From assembly GCF_009192995.1 (NCBI RefSeq), contig NZ_SDID01000009.1, forward strand, positions 44,920-108,919: a stretch of DNA of 64,000 nucleotides, written 5' to 3'. Position 1 is the stretch's first letter. Each line of letters opens with the position of its first letter. Below are positions 16,870 through 27,148 of this stretch, piece after piece. The position numbers and the translations under genes are program-made. The notes below the pieces were generated by a model. That model was not told where the DNA came from. It ran no database searches and worked only from the letters and a program-made list of their open reading frames with translations. This DNA comes from Sulfurimonas indica. Lineage in GTDB: Bacteria > Campylobacterota > Campylobacteria > Campylobacterales > Sulfurimonadaceae.

Positions 16870-18552
16870 TTAACCGATTATATACTGATCTCTTCCATTA
16901 TGCTTCGCCATATAAAGTGCATTATCCACTCGTTTAAAGAGCTCTTCATAGTCATCTCCCTTTTTATATGTTGTCAAACCAAATGATGCTGTAATCTTTG
17001 GAACAGGTGAAAATACAACTTTAGCTATTTTCTTTTGCAATTTTTCAACTAAGTGCACCAACCCCTCTTTATTGGTATAGTTAGCAATAATAATGAACTC
17101 TTCTCCACCCCATCGTGCTACAAAATCATCCTCTCTTACATTTTTCTGCAGAACCTTGGCAAATCTTTTTAAAACTTCATCACCAATCTTATGTCCATAA
17201 TTATCATTAACAAGTTTAAAAAAATCTATATCAACAAGTATCAATCCAAACTCACTACCATAGCGCTGTGCGCTTTTTATCTTTCTTTTAATCGTTTGCA
17301 AATACTCACTACGATTATAAAGGGAGGTTAAAGCATCATGTGTTGAGAGATTTTCCAACTCTTTTGTTGTCACTTTGACAAGATGGGTCAAAGCTTTTTT
17401 AATAGGGTCAAAATCTTTCGTATCTACAGTAATTAACCTCTTCTCTTTTAAGCTCTTTTTAGTCTCTGAAAGCAGCATAAAAGTAGTAGTGACATTTAAA
17501 AGCTCTGCTATTTTTCCTGCGTGAAAATACTCTCCAAATGTGAAAAAACCAACCGTAGGAGCAAGTGATTCCAAAATATTTATCTCATCCCTCAGCTTAT
17601 CTTCCAGCAGTGCCTTTCTTGCGGCACAAGAGTAGATATAGACAGCTTCGGCGGCTTTTGTTTTAATCTTTTCAAAATATTCATAAAGATTATCTGTCAA
17701 CTCTTCAATATTTGCAAAACTAAAGCGAACACTATCCCCTACATCAAATTTTCCTGCATACATCAAAGCATGATTCTCTGTAACAGCGACAGGATCCCTT
17801 GCCACCAAAACACCCTCTTTATCTAAGAGTAATGGAAAAGCCATACAGGAAGCCGGAAGATTGTTTACAACATCATCACCAAGATACTTTCTATACACAT
17901 CAATAATCGCAATACCATCAAGTTCATAAAGAGTAGAACCGTCTGCTTTTGTAACACTCATCTCTTTGCCAATAGGAGTCCATTTCAATATATAATCACT
18001 ATTAACGAAAAGTTCATCCCCACTCAGTGTCGCTATAACGCAACCGTTGTCACTATACTCTTTTTCTGTGAAAACATATGTTTGCTTGAAGCTTTTATCT
18101 GCTGCTCGACCACCTGCAATAACAATGTCAGGAGCCATCTTATAAATATCTTTTAGCAGTGTTTCTGCATCACTTTTAAGCCCATCACTAAAAATTATCA
18201 TTGCCTTTGTATTATCACTTAAAAGCTCTTTTTGAATATCTTCAAGATGGAAATTCTTGTCTAATTGATAGAGTTTTGATTTTATGGATGTCTTGTTAAA
18301 TATACTAAATGAGAGTGTCACCGTATTATCATACATTGCACCATTACAGATTTCACCACTTGTTGTAGTACCAATAATATTGGCTTTTGGTAGTCTTTCT
18401 TTAACTACTCCAGCTAATTCCAGACAATACTCTGCATCAACAATACCACTGAATATCTGAACAAAAAGCCTCTCTTCTTTTTCTAGTTCATGAAGTTCTA
18501 TAAATCTTTGAAGCTCTGCTTCATTTGTATATACCGTGTTATAACTTGTCAC
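16870..18552 (-). CDS. FIST-domain diguanylate cyclase
   Basis: A 560-residue cytoplasmic protein with a FIST N domain (about 25-210), FIST C (about 215-365), and a C-terminal GGDEF domain (about 390-560). FIST is a sensory module thought to bind small ligands such as amino acids. The cyclase domain is complete: HDALTSLYNRSEYL, DIDFFKLVNDNYGHKIGDEVL and the active-site RWGGEEFIII, so c-di-GMP synthesis is likely. The start is a GTG with AAGGAGAG upstream. A TATAAT lies about 50 bases before it. Confidence 0.9.
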   Translation of the reverse strand: MTSYNTVYTNEAELQRFIELHELEKEERLFVQIFSGIVDAEYCLELAGVVKERLPKANIIGTTTSGEICNGAMYDNTVTLSFSIFNKTSIKSKLYQLDKNFHLEDIQKELLSDNTKAMIIFSDGLKSDAETLLKDIYKMAPDIVIAGGRAADKSFKQTYVFTEKEYSDNGCVIATLSGDELFVNSDYILKWTPIGKEMSVTKADGSTLYELDGIAIIDVYRKYLGDDVVNNLPASCMAFPLLLDKEGVLVARDPVAVTENHALMYAGKFDVGDSVRFSFANIEELTDNLYEYFEKIKTKAAEAVYIYSCAARKALLEDKLRDEINILESLAPTVGFFTFGEYFHAGKIAELLNVTTTFMLLSETKKSLKEKRLITVDTKDFDPIKKALTHLVKVTTKELENLSTHDALTSLYNRSEYLQTIKRKIKSAQRYGSEFGLILVDIDFFKLVNDNYGHKIGDEVLKRFAKVLQKNVREDDFVARWGGEEFIIIANYTNKEGLVHLVEKLQKKIAKVVFSPVPKITASFGLTTYKKGDDYEELFKRVDNALYMAKHNGRDQYIIG

Positions 18553-18604
18553 AGACTCTCCTTTTATAAGGGAATCTAAAAGATATCCTTAGATCTTATA
18601 GACT

Positions 18605-18610
18605 ATTATA
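18605..18610 (-). promoter_or_regulatory. -10 box of the FIST-GGDEF gene
   Basis: TATAAT on the minus strand, about 53 bases upstream of the GTG start at 18552, in an AT-rich stretch behind dbpA. No clear -35 is visible. Confidence 0.45.
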
Positions 18611-18663
18611 TCATTCAAGCAACATAAAAAAACTTAAAGTATCACATTTTGCCTCATAGATTT

Positions 18664-20031
18664 TTATAATGTCCAAACCGAAAATTTACGGTTTTTAATT
18701 TTTCCACTTTTTAAATACTTAAATGCACGATCAATATCATCACTTGCCACAGCTACATAAGCTTGCCTCTCATAAATATCTATCTTACCGATTGAACTAC
18801 CTGCAAGCCCTGCTTCACCACTCAACGCTCCTAAAATATCCCCAGCACGCAGTTTATCTTTCTTACCGCCTTCAATCACAAGCGTTACAAACTCCGGCGT
18901 CATCTCAAAAGAGTCCACTTCTTCTATATCACTAGCATCAAGAAACTGCCGTTTTGCCTCCTCTTTATACTCTGCTACTTTTTCCTCTTCAAAGTTCTCA
19001 TAAAGTGTAAGTGCAACTCCTTTTGCACCGGCACGTCCAGTACGTCCTATACGGTGTGTATAGGTCTCTTTTGTATGTGGCAGATCATAATTGACTACCA
19101 TGGAGAGTGCTTTGATATCAAGTCCCCGAGCTGCAACATCCGTTGCCACCAAGATAGGTGTTGAGCTGTTTGCAAACTGTACAAGTACATCATTTCTCTC
19201 ATACTGTTCCAAATCCCCATGGAGTGCAAGCGCATCTATCTTGCGTGTAACAAGTTTCTCTGAGAGCTCTTTTGCTTCGAACTTTGTATTGGTAAAGATA
19301 ATGACATTTTTTGGCTTTGTACTGCCAAGCAGATTAATCAGTGTACTCAGCTTATCATCAGTTTTGTAAAAAAGCTCCTCTATATCATTTGGAGTTTCTT
19401 CTGTTGTTGTTTTGATATGCAGCGCATTATCCAAAAGTTTGTGTGCAACTACTTTAACCGCATCATCATAAGTAGCAGAAAAAAGAAGTGTCTGGTGATA
19501 TCGGGGTAAAAACTTCATTATCGACTCTACCTCTTCCATAAAGCCCATATCAAGCATTCTGTCTGCCTCATCAAGTACAAAAGTATTCAGATCTTCTAGT
19601 GATAGACTCTCTTTGTTCAGGTGTTTGAGCACACGTCCGGGAGTTCCGACAACTATGTGTGCCTGATGAGAGAGTGAACCGAGCTGTTTGCCAAAGGACT
19701 CACCACCCGTGAGCATCAAAATCTTGATATTATGTGCAAATCGTGCCAAACGGCGCAGCTCTTTTGCCACTTGGTCTGCAAGCTCACGTGTAGGACAGAG
19801 CACCAAAGCCTGCACTCTAAATTTTTTCACATCCAGATTATGTAAAAGCCCAATACCAAAAGCAGCTGTCTTGCCACTGCCTGTTTTGGCTTCTGCCATG
19901 ATATCCCTGCCTTCTAAAACAGCAGGCAGTGCCTCTGCCTGAATAGGTGTCATCATTTTATAATCAAGTGTATCAAGGTTTTGAAGCATTGCTTGCGTGA
20001 GGGGAAGTTTTGAGAATTTTGAGAGATTCAT
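18664..20031 (-). CDS. dbpA: DEAD-box RNA helicase DbpA
   Basis: A 455-residue ATP-dependent RNA helicase acting in large ribosomal subunit assembly. Motifs in order: Q-motif region TPIQAEALP (27-36), AKTGSGKT (motif I), PTRELA, TPGR, DEAD, SAT, ARGLDI and HRIGRTGRAG. The C-terminal part, about residues 380-455 (LRAGDILGALSGEAGL...IGKIDIYERQAYVAV), is the DbpA RNA-binding domain that recognises hairpin 92 of 23S rRNA. It is followed downstream by a FIST-GGDEF gene and preceded by a TrmH-type rRNA/tRNA methyltransferase gene only three bases away. Confidence 0.93.
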   Translation of the reverse strand: MNLSKFSKLPLTQAMLQNLDTLDYKMMTPIQAEALPAVLEGRDIMAEAKTGSGKTAAFGIGLLHNLDVKKFRVQALVLCPTRELADQVAKELRRLARFAHNIKILMLTGGESFGKQLGSLSHQAHIVVGTPGRVLKHLNKESLSLEDLNTFVLDEADRMLDMGFMEEVESIMKFLPRYHQTLLFSATYDDAVKVVAHKLLDNALHIKTTTEETPNDIEELFYKTDDKLSTLINLLGSTKPKNVIIFTNTKFEAKELSEKLVTRKIDALALHGDLEQYERNDVLVQFANSSTPILVATDVAARGLDIKALSMVVNYDLPHTKETYTHRIGRTGRAGAKGVALTLYENFEEEKVAEYKEEAKRQFLDASDIEEVDSFEMTPEFVTLVIEGGKKDKLRAGDILGALSGEAGLAGSSIGKIDIYERQAYVAVASDDIDRAFKYLKSGKIKNRKFSVWTL

Positions 20032-20034
20032 ATT

Positions 20035-20811
20035 TTATCTTTTTTTGAAATTATACATCATTATTGAAGCTGCTATGGCAACATTGAAACTTTTTACATC
20101 TTCTTGCATCTCAATATTTACGACTTCATCACATAACGCTAAAATATCTTCGGCTATTCCAAAACCCTCATGACCCATAATAAGCACCCATTTCTCTGCT
20201 GTTTTTACACAAAAGAGCGGCTGGGAATTCTCTGTCACCTCTGCCGCATAAATTGTATACCCTAACTCTTTCAATGCTTTTATGCTCTCTTTTATATCTT
20301 CATAAACATGAATCTTGAGCATTGCGGCATATCCCATCGAAACACGGAGTGCTCTTCTGTTAAAAGGATGTGGTGAGGTTTTTCCAAGCATTAAAGAGTT
20401 CACGCCAAGTGCTGCCATACTCCGTGCAATCGCTCCGACATTCTCACTCGATGTGATGTTATCAAGCAGTACAATATTATCATCCAACTCCTCTAAATTA
20501 ACATCAACCGGGCGTTTTGCATGCATCATACAGTTATGGTGGATCTTGTGTCCTACGATCCTGCTCATCTGCTCTTTACCTGCTTCATAAAGTAAGGGAA
20601 CCTCACGTGAACCTATCAATGCTTGATACATTTCAAAATATTCACGTGTAGCTAAAATGCTCTCTATCTTGATATCTGTTTTTTCTAAAAGAAGATTCAC
20701 TACCTTCGGCGAGTCGGCAATAAAGCTCCCGTCATTTAATATTCCTTTATCACGCAGTGCATGATACACTTTTAGTCTTTTATCTTCAATATTTTCTATA
20801 GCTACTCTCAT
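20035..20811 (-). CDS. TrmH/SpoU-family RNA 2'-O-methyltransferase
   Basis: A 258-residue SAM-dependent methyltransferase with the SPOUT knot: SSENVGAIARSMAALGVNSLML (motif 1), WVLIMGHEGFGI (motif 2) and FNVAIAASIMMYNF (motif 3). An N-terminal extension of about 100 residues would bind the RNA. The target nucleotide in tRNA or rRNA cannot be told from sequence. TATAAT lies six bases before the ATG and no ribosome binding site is visible, so the mRNA is probably leaderless. dbpA follows after three bases. Confidence 0.88.
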   Translation of the reverse strand: MRVAIENIEDKRLKVYHALRDKGILNDGSFIADSPKVVNLLLEKTDIKIESILATREYFEMYQALIGSREVPLLYEAGKEQMSRIVGHKIHHNCMMHAKRPVDVNLEELDDNIVLLDNITSSENVGAIARSMAALGVNSLMLGKTSPHPFNRRALRVSMGYAAMLKIHVYEDIKESIKALKELGYTIYAAEVTENSQPLFCVKTAEKWVLIMGHEGFGIAEDILALCDEVVNIEMQEDVKSFNVAIAASIMMYNFKKR

Positions 20812-20817
20812 AATGGC

Positions 20818-20823
20818 ATTATA
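20818..20823 (-). promoter_or_regulatory. -10 box for a probably leaderless trmH-like mRNA
   Basis: TATAAT on the minus strand ends six bases before the ATG at 20811. A transcript starting six to seven bases downstream would begin at the start codon. The divergent response-regulator gene starts at 20839 or 20848, so both promoters share about 36 bases. Confidence 0.5.
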
Positions 20824-20847
20824 TATTATTATGATAAAATGGTTCCT

Positions 20848-21501
20848 ATGAAATTACTACTTATGGAAGATGACCCCGTTTTATCTGATATTTTGCTTGA
20901 TTTTCTGCGTGAGAGCTGGGAAGTTGATTATGCTTTTAATGCCGAAGAGGTTTACGAACTGCTCCAAAACAAACAGTATGACCTTTTTATCTTTGATATC
21001 AATGTAACAGGGCAAAACGGTCTTGAACTTCTGCAAGAGTTACGCTCTTTTAGTGATACCACACCTGCTATTTTCATCACAGCTTACGCCGATACAAAGC
21101 ACCTGCAAAAGGCTTTTGATGTCGGTGCCCACGATTACATCAAAAAGCCTTTTGCTCTTGAAGAGTTGGCACTGCGCATTCAAAATACAAAACGCCTCTT
21201 TCACATAGAAGAGAGTGATACCTTGCTCATTACAGAAGGTATCTACTTCCACCCACAGACAAAAGAGATTCGTAAAGAAGATAAATCTATCACTTTAGGC
21301 AATAAAGATGCTCTTCTACTGAGTTATTTTCTCAAAAACAGAAAAAGACTTATCTCCAATGAAGAGCTTATACAAAACATCTGGGACTTTGACTCCCTGC
21401 CAAGTGATGCAACACTCCGTTCACATATCCGTACTCTGCGTGAAATCATAGGGAAAGAGAAGATAAAAACCATTCGTGGAGAAGGCTATCTCTATGAATA
21501 A
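20848..21501 (+). CDS. OmpR-family response regulator
   Basis: A 217-residue two-component regulator with a receiver domain (about 1-115; acidic pair EDD, phosphoacceptor Asp in LFIFDINVTG, ITAY, and Lys in IKKPF) and a winged-helix DNA-binding domain (about 130-217, ending RTLREIIGKEKIKTIRGEGYLYE). I chose the ATG at 20848 because MKLLLMEDDP is the usual N-terminus; an in-frame ATG at 20839 is possible. The sensor kinase gene overlaps its end by eight bases. Its regulon is unknown. Confidence 0.9.
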   Translation: MKLLLMEDDPVLSDILLDFLRESWEVDYAFNAEEVYELLQNKQYDLFIFDINVTGQNGLELLQELRSFSDTTPAIFITAYADTKHLQKAFDVGAHDYIKKPFALEELALRIQNTKRLFHIEESDTLLITEGIYFHPQTKEIRKEDKSITLGNKDALLLSYFLKNRKRLISNEELIQNIWDFDSLPSDATLRSHIRTLREIIGKEKIKTIRGEGYLYE

Positions 21502-22636
21502 AATCACAAAAAAATCTTTCTACTCCTTTTTGGCACTCTATCTTGTCAGCTCTTTTATCTTTCTTACCCTTGCTGCTTACTGGTTTTATACCTCACAGGT
21601 TGCCATGGAGAAAAATGCCAACTTCTACAAGATGAATCACATAGCAGACCTTGTCAGTGCCGAGGTAATTCACGCACAAATGGAAGAGAGACCGTTTAAA
21701 TTACAAAAATTTGAGCGTGCTGTTGTAGGCCTTTATGACAAAGAACATAAACTTCTCTATGGTATGAGTGTTCAGGATGTCGATTTTTCCAATGATTTTT
21801 ATATGAAAGAGGGCATCTTTACCCTTGTTTCTCAAAGGACAGCAGGACATCTTGATGTACAGTATGTAGTTGTACAGAGTAATGAGTGTGTCAAAAATGT
21901 AGAGAAGATAAAAAACAAGATTGCCTATGCTGTCATTATCACAGCTATCCTTATTATTCTTATCGCTATTTTTCTCTCCTATATCTTTTTAAAACCCATC
22001 AAAGAGAAAATGGAAGAGATTGAATCTTTTGTAAAAGATACTACCCATGAGCTCAATACTCCCTTAACAGCTCTTATGATGAGTACCTCACGCATAAAAT
22101 CAAAAAAAGAGTATGATGAAAAAATTGTCAAAAACATCTCTATCAGTACAAAACAACTCTATGATATCTATGCCTCACTCAGCTTTTTGAGCTTTGATTC
22201 CCAAAGTGAAGCAGCGCAAAAACTTCGATTTGACAATGTCATAAAAGAGGATATTAATTACTTTAGCGAACTTTTAGAGAAAAAGAACATTCAGCTCAAA
22301 GCCAATCTTGAGCCTTGTGAGATTACTATTGCTCCGACAAAGTCTAAAATGCTTATAAACAATCTCTTAAGCAATGCTATCAAATATTCAAAACCAAAAA
22401 CTACCATATCCATTACAACGACAAGTGACTCTTTTATCATTCAAGATGAAGGTATTGGCATAGAGAAAGAAAAGCTAGATTTGATTTTCCAGCGGTTTGT
22501 CCGTGCAAACTCTTATGCAGGAGGATTTGGGGTGGGTTTAAATATCGTAGACTCTATTGTCAAAGAGTATGGCTACAAAATTGAAATAGTGTCTGAGAAA
22601 AACAAAGGTACAACGATTACGCTACACTTTCGTTAG
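21494..22636 (+). CDS. Sensor histidine kinase
   Basis: A 380-residue inner-membrane kinase: helix 1 (about 7-30), a short periplasmic sensor, helix 2 (about 140-160), then the kinase core. The H-box is TTHELNTPLTALM, the N-box INNLLSNAIKYSKP, followed by DEGIGI and GGFGVGLNIV. There is no HAMP domain of recognisable length. The ATG at 21494 is used rather than a GTG at 21476; it overlaps the regulator stop (ATGAATAA), so the pair is translationally coupled. The 3' end overlaps the convergent EAL-HDOD gene by 20 bases. Confidence 0.9.
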   Translation: MNKITKKSFYSFLALYLVSSFIFLTLAAYWFYTSQVAMEKNANFYKMNHIADLVSAEVIHAQMEERPFKLQKFERAVVGLYDKEHKLLYGMSVQDVDFSNDFYMKEGIFTLVSQRTAGHLDVQYVVVQSNECVKNVEKIKNKIAYAVIITAILIILIAIFLSYIFLKPIKEKMEEIESFVKDTTHELNTPLTALMMSTSRIKSKKEYDEKIVKNISISTKQLYDIYASLSFLSFDSQSEAAQKLRFDNVIKEDINYFSELLEKKNIQLKANLEPCEITIAPTKSKMLINNLLSNAIKYSKPKTTISITTTSDSFIIQDEGIGIEKEKLDLIFQRFVRANSYAGGFGVGLNIVDSIVKEYGYKIEIVSEKNKGTTITLHFR

Positions 22637-23858
22637 TATTTTCAAGTTTTGCGACCTCTTCAATACAACTCACGATAATATTTTTGATTCTGTTGGGTGC
22701 AAGCTTATACTTCATCTCAAAATCTACAATTGCATTGATATCCATATGCTCCATACTGCGAACCACTTTATAGATATCACCAAAAATACCCTTCTGTTGT
22801 AAGAGTGCCTCTTCAACCTCATCGGAGATATTGATATTTTCGAGTATCTCTTCAAGTGGCATCGAAAAAAGCGTATCCATCAACGAGAGTACTCCAACCA
22901 TGTATGCTTCGCCTAGCATATTTGACCTTGCATCCGGTCGTATCTCTTTTAAAATCCTCTCCATTAACTCCGTTCTGTTTTTTACCATCAGCATCAAAGG
23001 CGATATCTCAAAATTTGAAGCAACCGACTTGGAATAGATCATCAGCATCAGCCATTTTGCAAGCTGAATTCTTCCAATGAGCACAATAATATGATGAATA
23101 GAGGAGATTTTTTTTCGAAACGAAAATGCTGCAGAGTTGATAAACTGCAGAAGTTGCACCGTAATTTCAGGATTTTTCTCAAACTCGTCTGCTGCTTCAT
23201 CAATGTTTCTGTCTTCCATCAGCATATTGTAAAGCCGTAGTACCGCCATACGTGTCGGATTGTACTGTGCATTTTCTATGATTTTTGGCTGTGCGAAGAA
23301 ATAACCCTCAAATGCATCACAGCCAAAAGCTTTTGCCTTCTCATGTCTCTTTTCATCTTCTATCTTCACACCAATGATTTTTATACCGTTGGCATGCAGT
23401 TTCTCCATGCTCTCTTGTATACCCTCTTCAATAAATACTTTACAGTAGGTAAAAGTATCTAACACAGATATATACTTCTCAAATACTTCGTCATTGAGTT
23501 TTATATTATCTATAGCCAGAATATAGCCCTTTGTATGGAGTTGATGGAGTCGTTCAACGACCCGTTCATTCATTGCAACATTGCTAAAGATAGAAAAAAC
23601 AAAAAACTCCTTTGGAATTGAAAAAATAATATCATTCAGCAGGAACTTCTCATCTATTTTGACAAAAGCCCTTTTATCTCCAAGCAGTTGTTTCGTACCG
23701 AATTTATTGAGTACACTGCTAACGACAGCAGCACTTGCATATCTGTCATTGTCTATTTTGGTACTTTTTGGAGAATCCCGATAGAGTATCTCATAGGCAA
23801 AAATATTAAAGTTTTTATCTAAAATCGGTTGTCTTGCAACATATACATGTTTTATCAT
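22617..23858 (-). CDS. EAL-HDOD (YuxH-like) signalling protein
   Basis: A 413-residue protein with an N-terminal EAL-like domain (about 1-200) and a C-terminal HDOD domain (about 205-400). The EAL signature is altered to YEILYRD and the metal-binding residues of active phosphodiesterases are not evident, so it is probably a c-di-GMP binding or scaffold protein. HDOD shows AADEFEKNPEITVQLLQFINSAAF and HHIIVLIGRIQLAKWL. TATAAT is present at 23878-23883 and AGGAT before the ATG. Confidence 0.88.
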   Translation of the reverse strand: MIKHVYVARQPILDKNFNIFAYEILYRDSPKSTKIDNDRYASAAVVSSVLNKFGTKQLLGDKRAFVKIDEKFLLNDIIFSIPKEFFVFSIFSNVAMNERVVERLHQLHTKGYILAIDNIKLNDEVFEKYISVLDTFTYCKVFIEEGIQESMEKLHANGIKIIGVKIEDEKRHEKAKAFGCDAFEGYFFAQPKIIENAQYNPTRMAVLRLYNMLMEDRNIDEAADEFEKNPEITVQLLQFINSAAFSFRKKISSIHHIIVLIGRIQLAKWLMLMIYSKSVASNFEISPLMLMVKNRTELMERILKEIRPDARSNMLGEAYMVGVLSLMDTLFSMPLEEILENINISDEVEEALLQQKGIFGDIYKVVRSMEHMDINAIVDFEMKYKLAPNRIKNIIVSCIEEVAKLENTNESVA

Positions 23859-23877
23859 TTTTATATCCTATAAAAAC

Positions 23878-23883
23878 ATTATA
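23878..23883 (-). promoter_or_regulatory. -10 box of the EAL-HDOD gene
   Basis: TATAAT on the minus strand, preceded by TTG (extended -10, GTTGTATAAT), about 20 bases upstream of the ATG at 23858. Confidence 0.45.
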
Positions 23884-23911
23884 CAACATTTTTTTATTAG
23901 GTTGCTAAAAT

Positions 23912-24499
23912 CTATTTGTCTATGCGATACCATCCTGCAATTGAATAACGGTCTTTTTTTGCAATATCAACTGCGTGAGGGAACTCTTCGCTCATAAATA
24001 CAACGAGAGTATTTTGCTTTGGAAGTACTTTTTTGATGAGCTTGTCCTCTTTATCATAGATGAGCAGTTCTCCACCATCTCTCTGATTCCACTCCTCATT
24101 GAGATAATAAACCGTAGTGACAACTCTGTTTTTGGAGTTCTTAAAAGCATCAAGATGTTTTTCATAAAAATCACCCTTTTCATAGTGAGCAAAGTGTGCT
24201 TCGTAATATGTAAGACCAAGGAACAAAGAGCGATTGAGATACTCACGCAAGCCCGATGCAAAAGTAAGAAATTCACTCACACTTTCGCCATCTTCATCTA
24301 GCCAGACTATCTTATCACGACGCCTCTTTTTATCAAGATGCAAAGTATTACTGCTTGATATGCCTGCCTCTTTATAGTTCTGTTGTTTTTGTGCTTTTTG
24401 GAGTAGTTTTTGTGAAAGCTCTTTATCTAAGGCATCTTCAATAATAATATAACCCTCATTTACAAGAGCATCGGTAATTTTTTCGTAGAGTATTTCCAT
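23912..24499 (-). CDS. 2OG-Fe(II) oxygenase, prolyl 4-hydroxylase-like
   Basis: A 195-residue non-haem iron oxygenase using 2-oxoglutarate and O2. The double-stranded beta-helix shows the HxD pair in YEKHLDAF (about residues 114-120), the distal His in EFPHAVDIAK and an Arg in KKDRYSIAGWYR that would hold 2-oxoglutarate. Substrate is unknown; relatives hydroxylate prolines or act on DNA, lipids or antibiotics. There is no ribosome binding site before the ATG; a TTGACA-18-TAAACT promoter is positioned so that the transcript would start at the ATG. Confidence 0.85.
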   Translation of the reverse strand: MEILYEKITDALVNEGYIIIEDALDKELSQKLLQKAQKQQNYKEAGISSSNTLHLDKKRRRDKIVWLDEDGESVSEFLTFASGLREYLNRSLFLGLTYYEAHFAHYEKGDFYEKHLDAFKNSKNRVVTTVYYLNEEWNQRDGGELLIYDKEDKLIKKVLPKQNTLVVFMSEEFPHAVDIAKKDRYSIAGWYRIDK

Positions 24500-24505
24500 A
24501 CAGGA

Positions 24506-24535
24506 AGTTTACACTGACACCCCTACGGGTGTCAA
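24506..24535 (-). promoter_or_regulatory. Promoter with embedded palindrome ahead of the 2OG oxygenase gene
   Basis: On the minus strand TTGACA (24530-24535) and TAAACT (24506-24511) are 18 bases apart. A perfect palindrome, GACACCC-N4-GGGTGTC (24516-24533), overlaps the -35 and fills the spacer. It has no U-run, so a repressor operator fits better than a terminator for nifU, although a terminator is possible. Confidence 0.45.
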
Positions 24536-24556
24536 GTAAAAAAGAAAAAGGAGCTG

Positions 24557-25537
24557 TTAGATTGGTAAAACTCTGATTTTTGGAGAGAGTTTTTCTTTGA
24601 GCGTTGACTCGATTGCATAGAGTGTACCTGTAGCAGATGAAGCACAACCGTTACATGCACCAAGATATCTGATATAGATATCGATATAGTCATCATTTTT
24701 CTTAATATCGATGATTTCCATATCGCCACCATCCATGATTAAGAACTGACGAACATTCTCATCGATTACTGCATCAACAGCTTTGATCTGCTGAACAAGT
24801 GTCATCTCTTCGAAGTTTCCACCACCAGCTGCTTGCGCATCTGCCGCTGCTTTCATCTTCTCTTCATCCATCTCTTTGCGTGTCTGTTCCAAGATATCAA
24901 CAAGGTAGTATTCTCTGTCTTCATGACCACCCGGTTTGATACAAGATTTACAAAAGCCACCTGCTTTTGTGTAGTCTGTGATCTCTTCAACCGTTTTAAG
25001 GTCATTGAGACGAATTACCTCTTGGATAGTACCAAGTGATACACGAGCACATTCACAAACAATGATCTCATCTTCAAAGCTCTCTTCATCAACACCTAGG
25101 TAAAGTGAAGCTGCTTTTTTGATAACATCATACGCCATAACAGAACAGTGCATCTTTTGCGGTGGAACTGCCGGAGTATCCGGATCATCACGCAGTGCTT
25201 TTTCAACATCAATATTTGTGATTTTTACTGCTTCTTGAACAGTTTTACCAATACAAAGCTCTGTCATAACATCACTTGATGCGATAGCAGTACCACAACC
25301 AAAAGATTTAAACTTAGAGTTTACAATCTTGTCTGTTTTTGGATCAACTTCCCAGTAAAGTCTTACTGCATCACCACAGCTCTCAGCACCAAAATCAGCA
25401 ACAATAAGCTTGTTACCATGTGCCTCAGCTTCCTCAGGAGTAATCTCTCCTTGGTGTTGTGGGTTATTCATTAAGGTTGTTACTTTATTTGAGTACGCAT
25501 CCCATAAAGAAGCGCCTAATAAATCATCTTTAGCCAT
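24557..25537 (-). CDS. nifU: Iron-sulfur cluster assembly scaffold NifU
   Basis: A 326-residue three-domain NifU. The IscU-like N-terminal domain (about 1-130) has its cluster Cys in ADFGAESCGD, FGCGTAIAS and KMHCSVMA. The central bacterioferritin-associated ferredoxin-like [2Fe-2S] domain (about 155-200) has VCECARVS and GFCKSCI. The C-terminal Nfu domain ends with LGACNGCASS (CxxC). In Campylobacterota this protein with NifS is the general, not nitrogenase-specific, Fe-S assembly machinery. It lies downstream of nifS with a 175-base gap that contains structured, GC-rich sequence. Confidence 0.95.
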   Translation of the reverse strand: MAKDDLLGASLWDAYSNKVTTLMNNPQHQGEITPEEAEAHGNKLIVADFGAESCGDAVRLYWEVDPKTDKIVNSKFKSFGCGTAIASSDVMTELCIGKTVQEAVKITNIDVEKALRDDPDTPAVPPQKMHCSVMAYDVIKKAASLYLGVDEESFEDEIIVCECARVSLGTIQEVIRLNDLKTVEEITDYTKAGGFCKSCIKPGGHEDREYYLVDILEQTRKEMDEEKMKAAADAQAAGGGNFEEMTLVQQIKAVDAVIDENVRQFLIMDGGDMEIIDIKKNDDYIDIYIRYLGACNGCASSATGTLYAIESTLKEKLSPKIRVLPI

Positions 25538-25569
25538 AATATTCTTCCTTTAAATTTTTTCAAAATTTT

Positions 25570-25690
25570 AAGGGAACCTTTTTATCTTATTCCCTTTTTG
25601 TCACGTCAAAGGAAGCAATTCCTTTGCCTACGCTAACGATTGGTTTCACTCTAAAGGGCACTTACATCCTCAGCGGAAAGCTCACGCGAC
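25570..25690 (-). other. GC-rich structured spacer between nifS and nifU
   Basis: This non-coding stretch contains the hairpins CAAAGGAA-GCAA-TTCCTTTG (25607-25626) and AAGGGAA-N13-TTCCCTT (25570-25596). Bases 25601-25690 are about 49% GC by count, whereas other spacers here are strongly AT-rich. No open frame, tRNA shape or U-run terminator is seen. It may be an mRNA processing or regulatory element, or a small transposed repeat. Confidence 0.4.
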
Positions 25691-25712
25691 TAGTCACTTT
25701 TTAATAGTTTAA

Positions 25713-27026
<1,314 letters not shown>

Positions 27027-27148
27027 TCATTATGATTAGCTTAAGCCTAACTGAGTTTATCTTTGGCTTAAGTTTTTTATGCAGTTATTCTTAAATTGCA
27101 CTATGCTATAATCGCACAATTATTAATACTATAAAAGGTTTACATACT

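Noticed and set aside
25538..25712. Possible tRNA or small protein between nifS and nifU
   Set aside because: No cloverleaf with a T-loop consensus could be drawn and all frames are short and lack starts.
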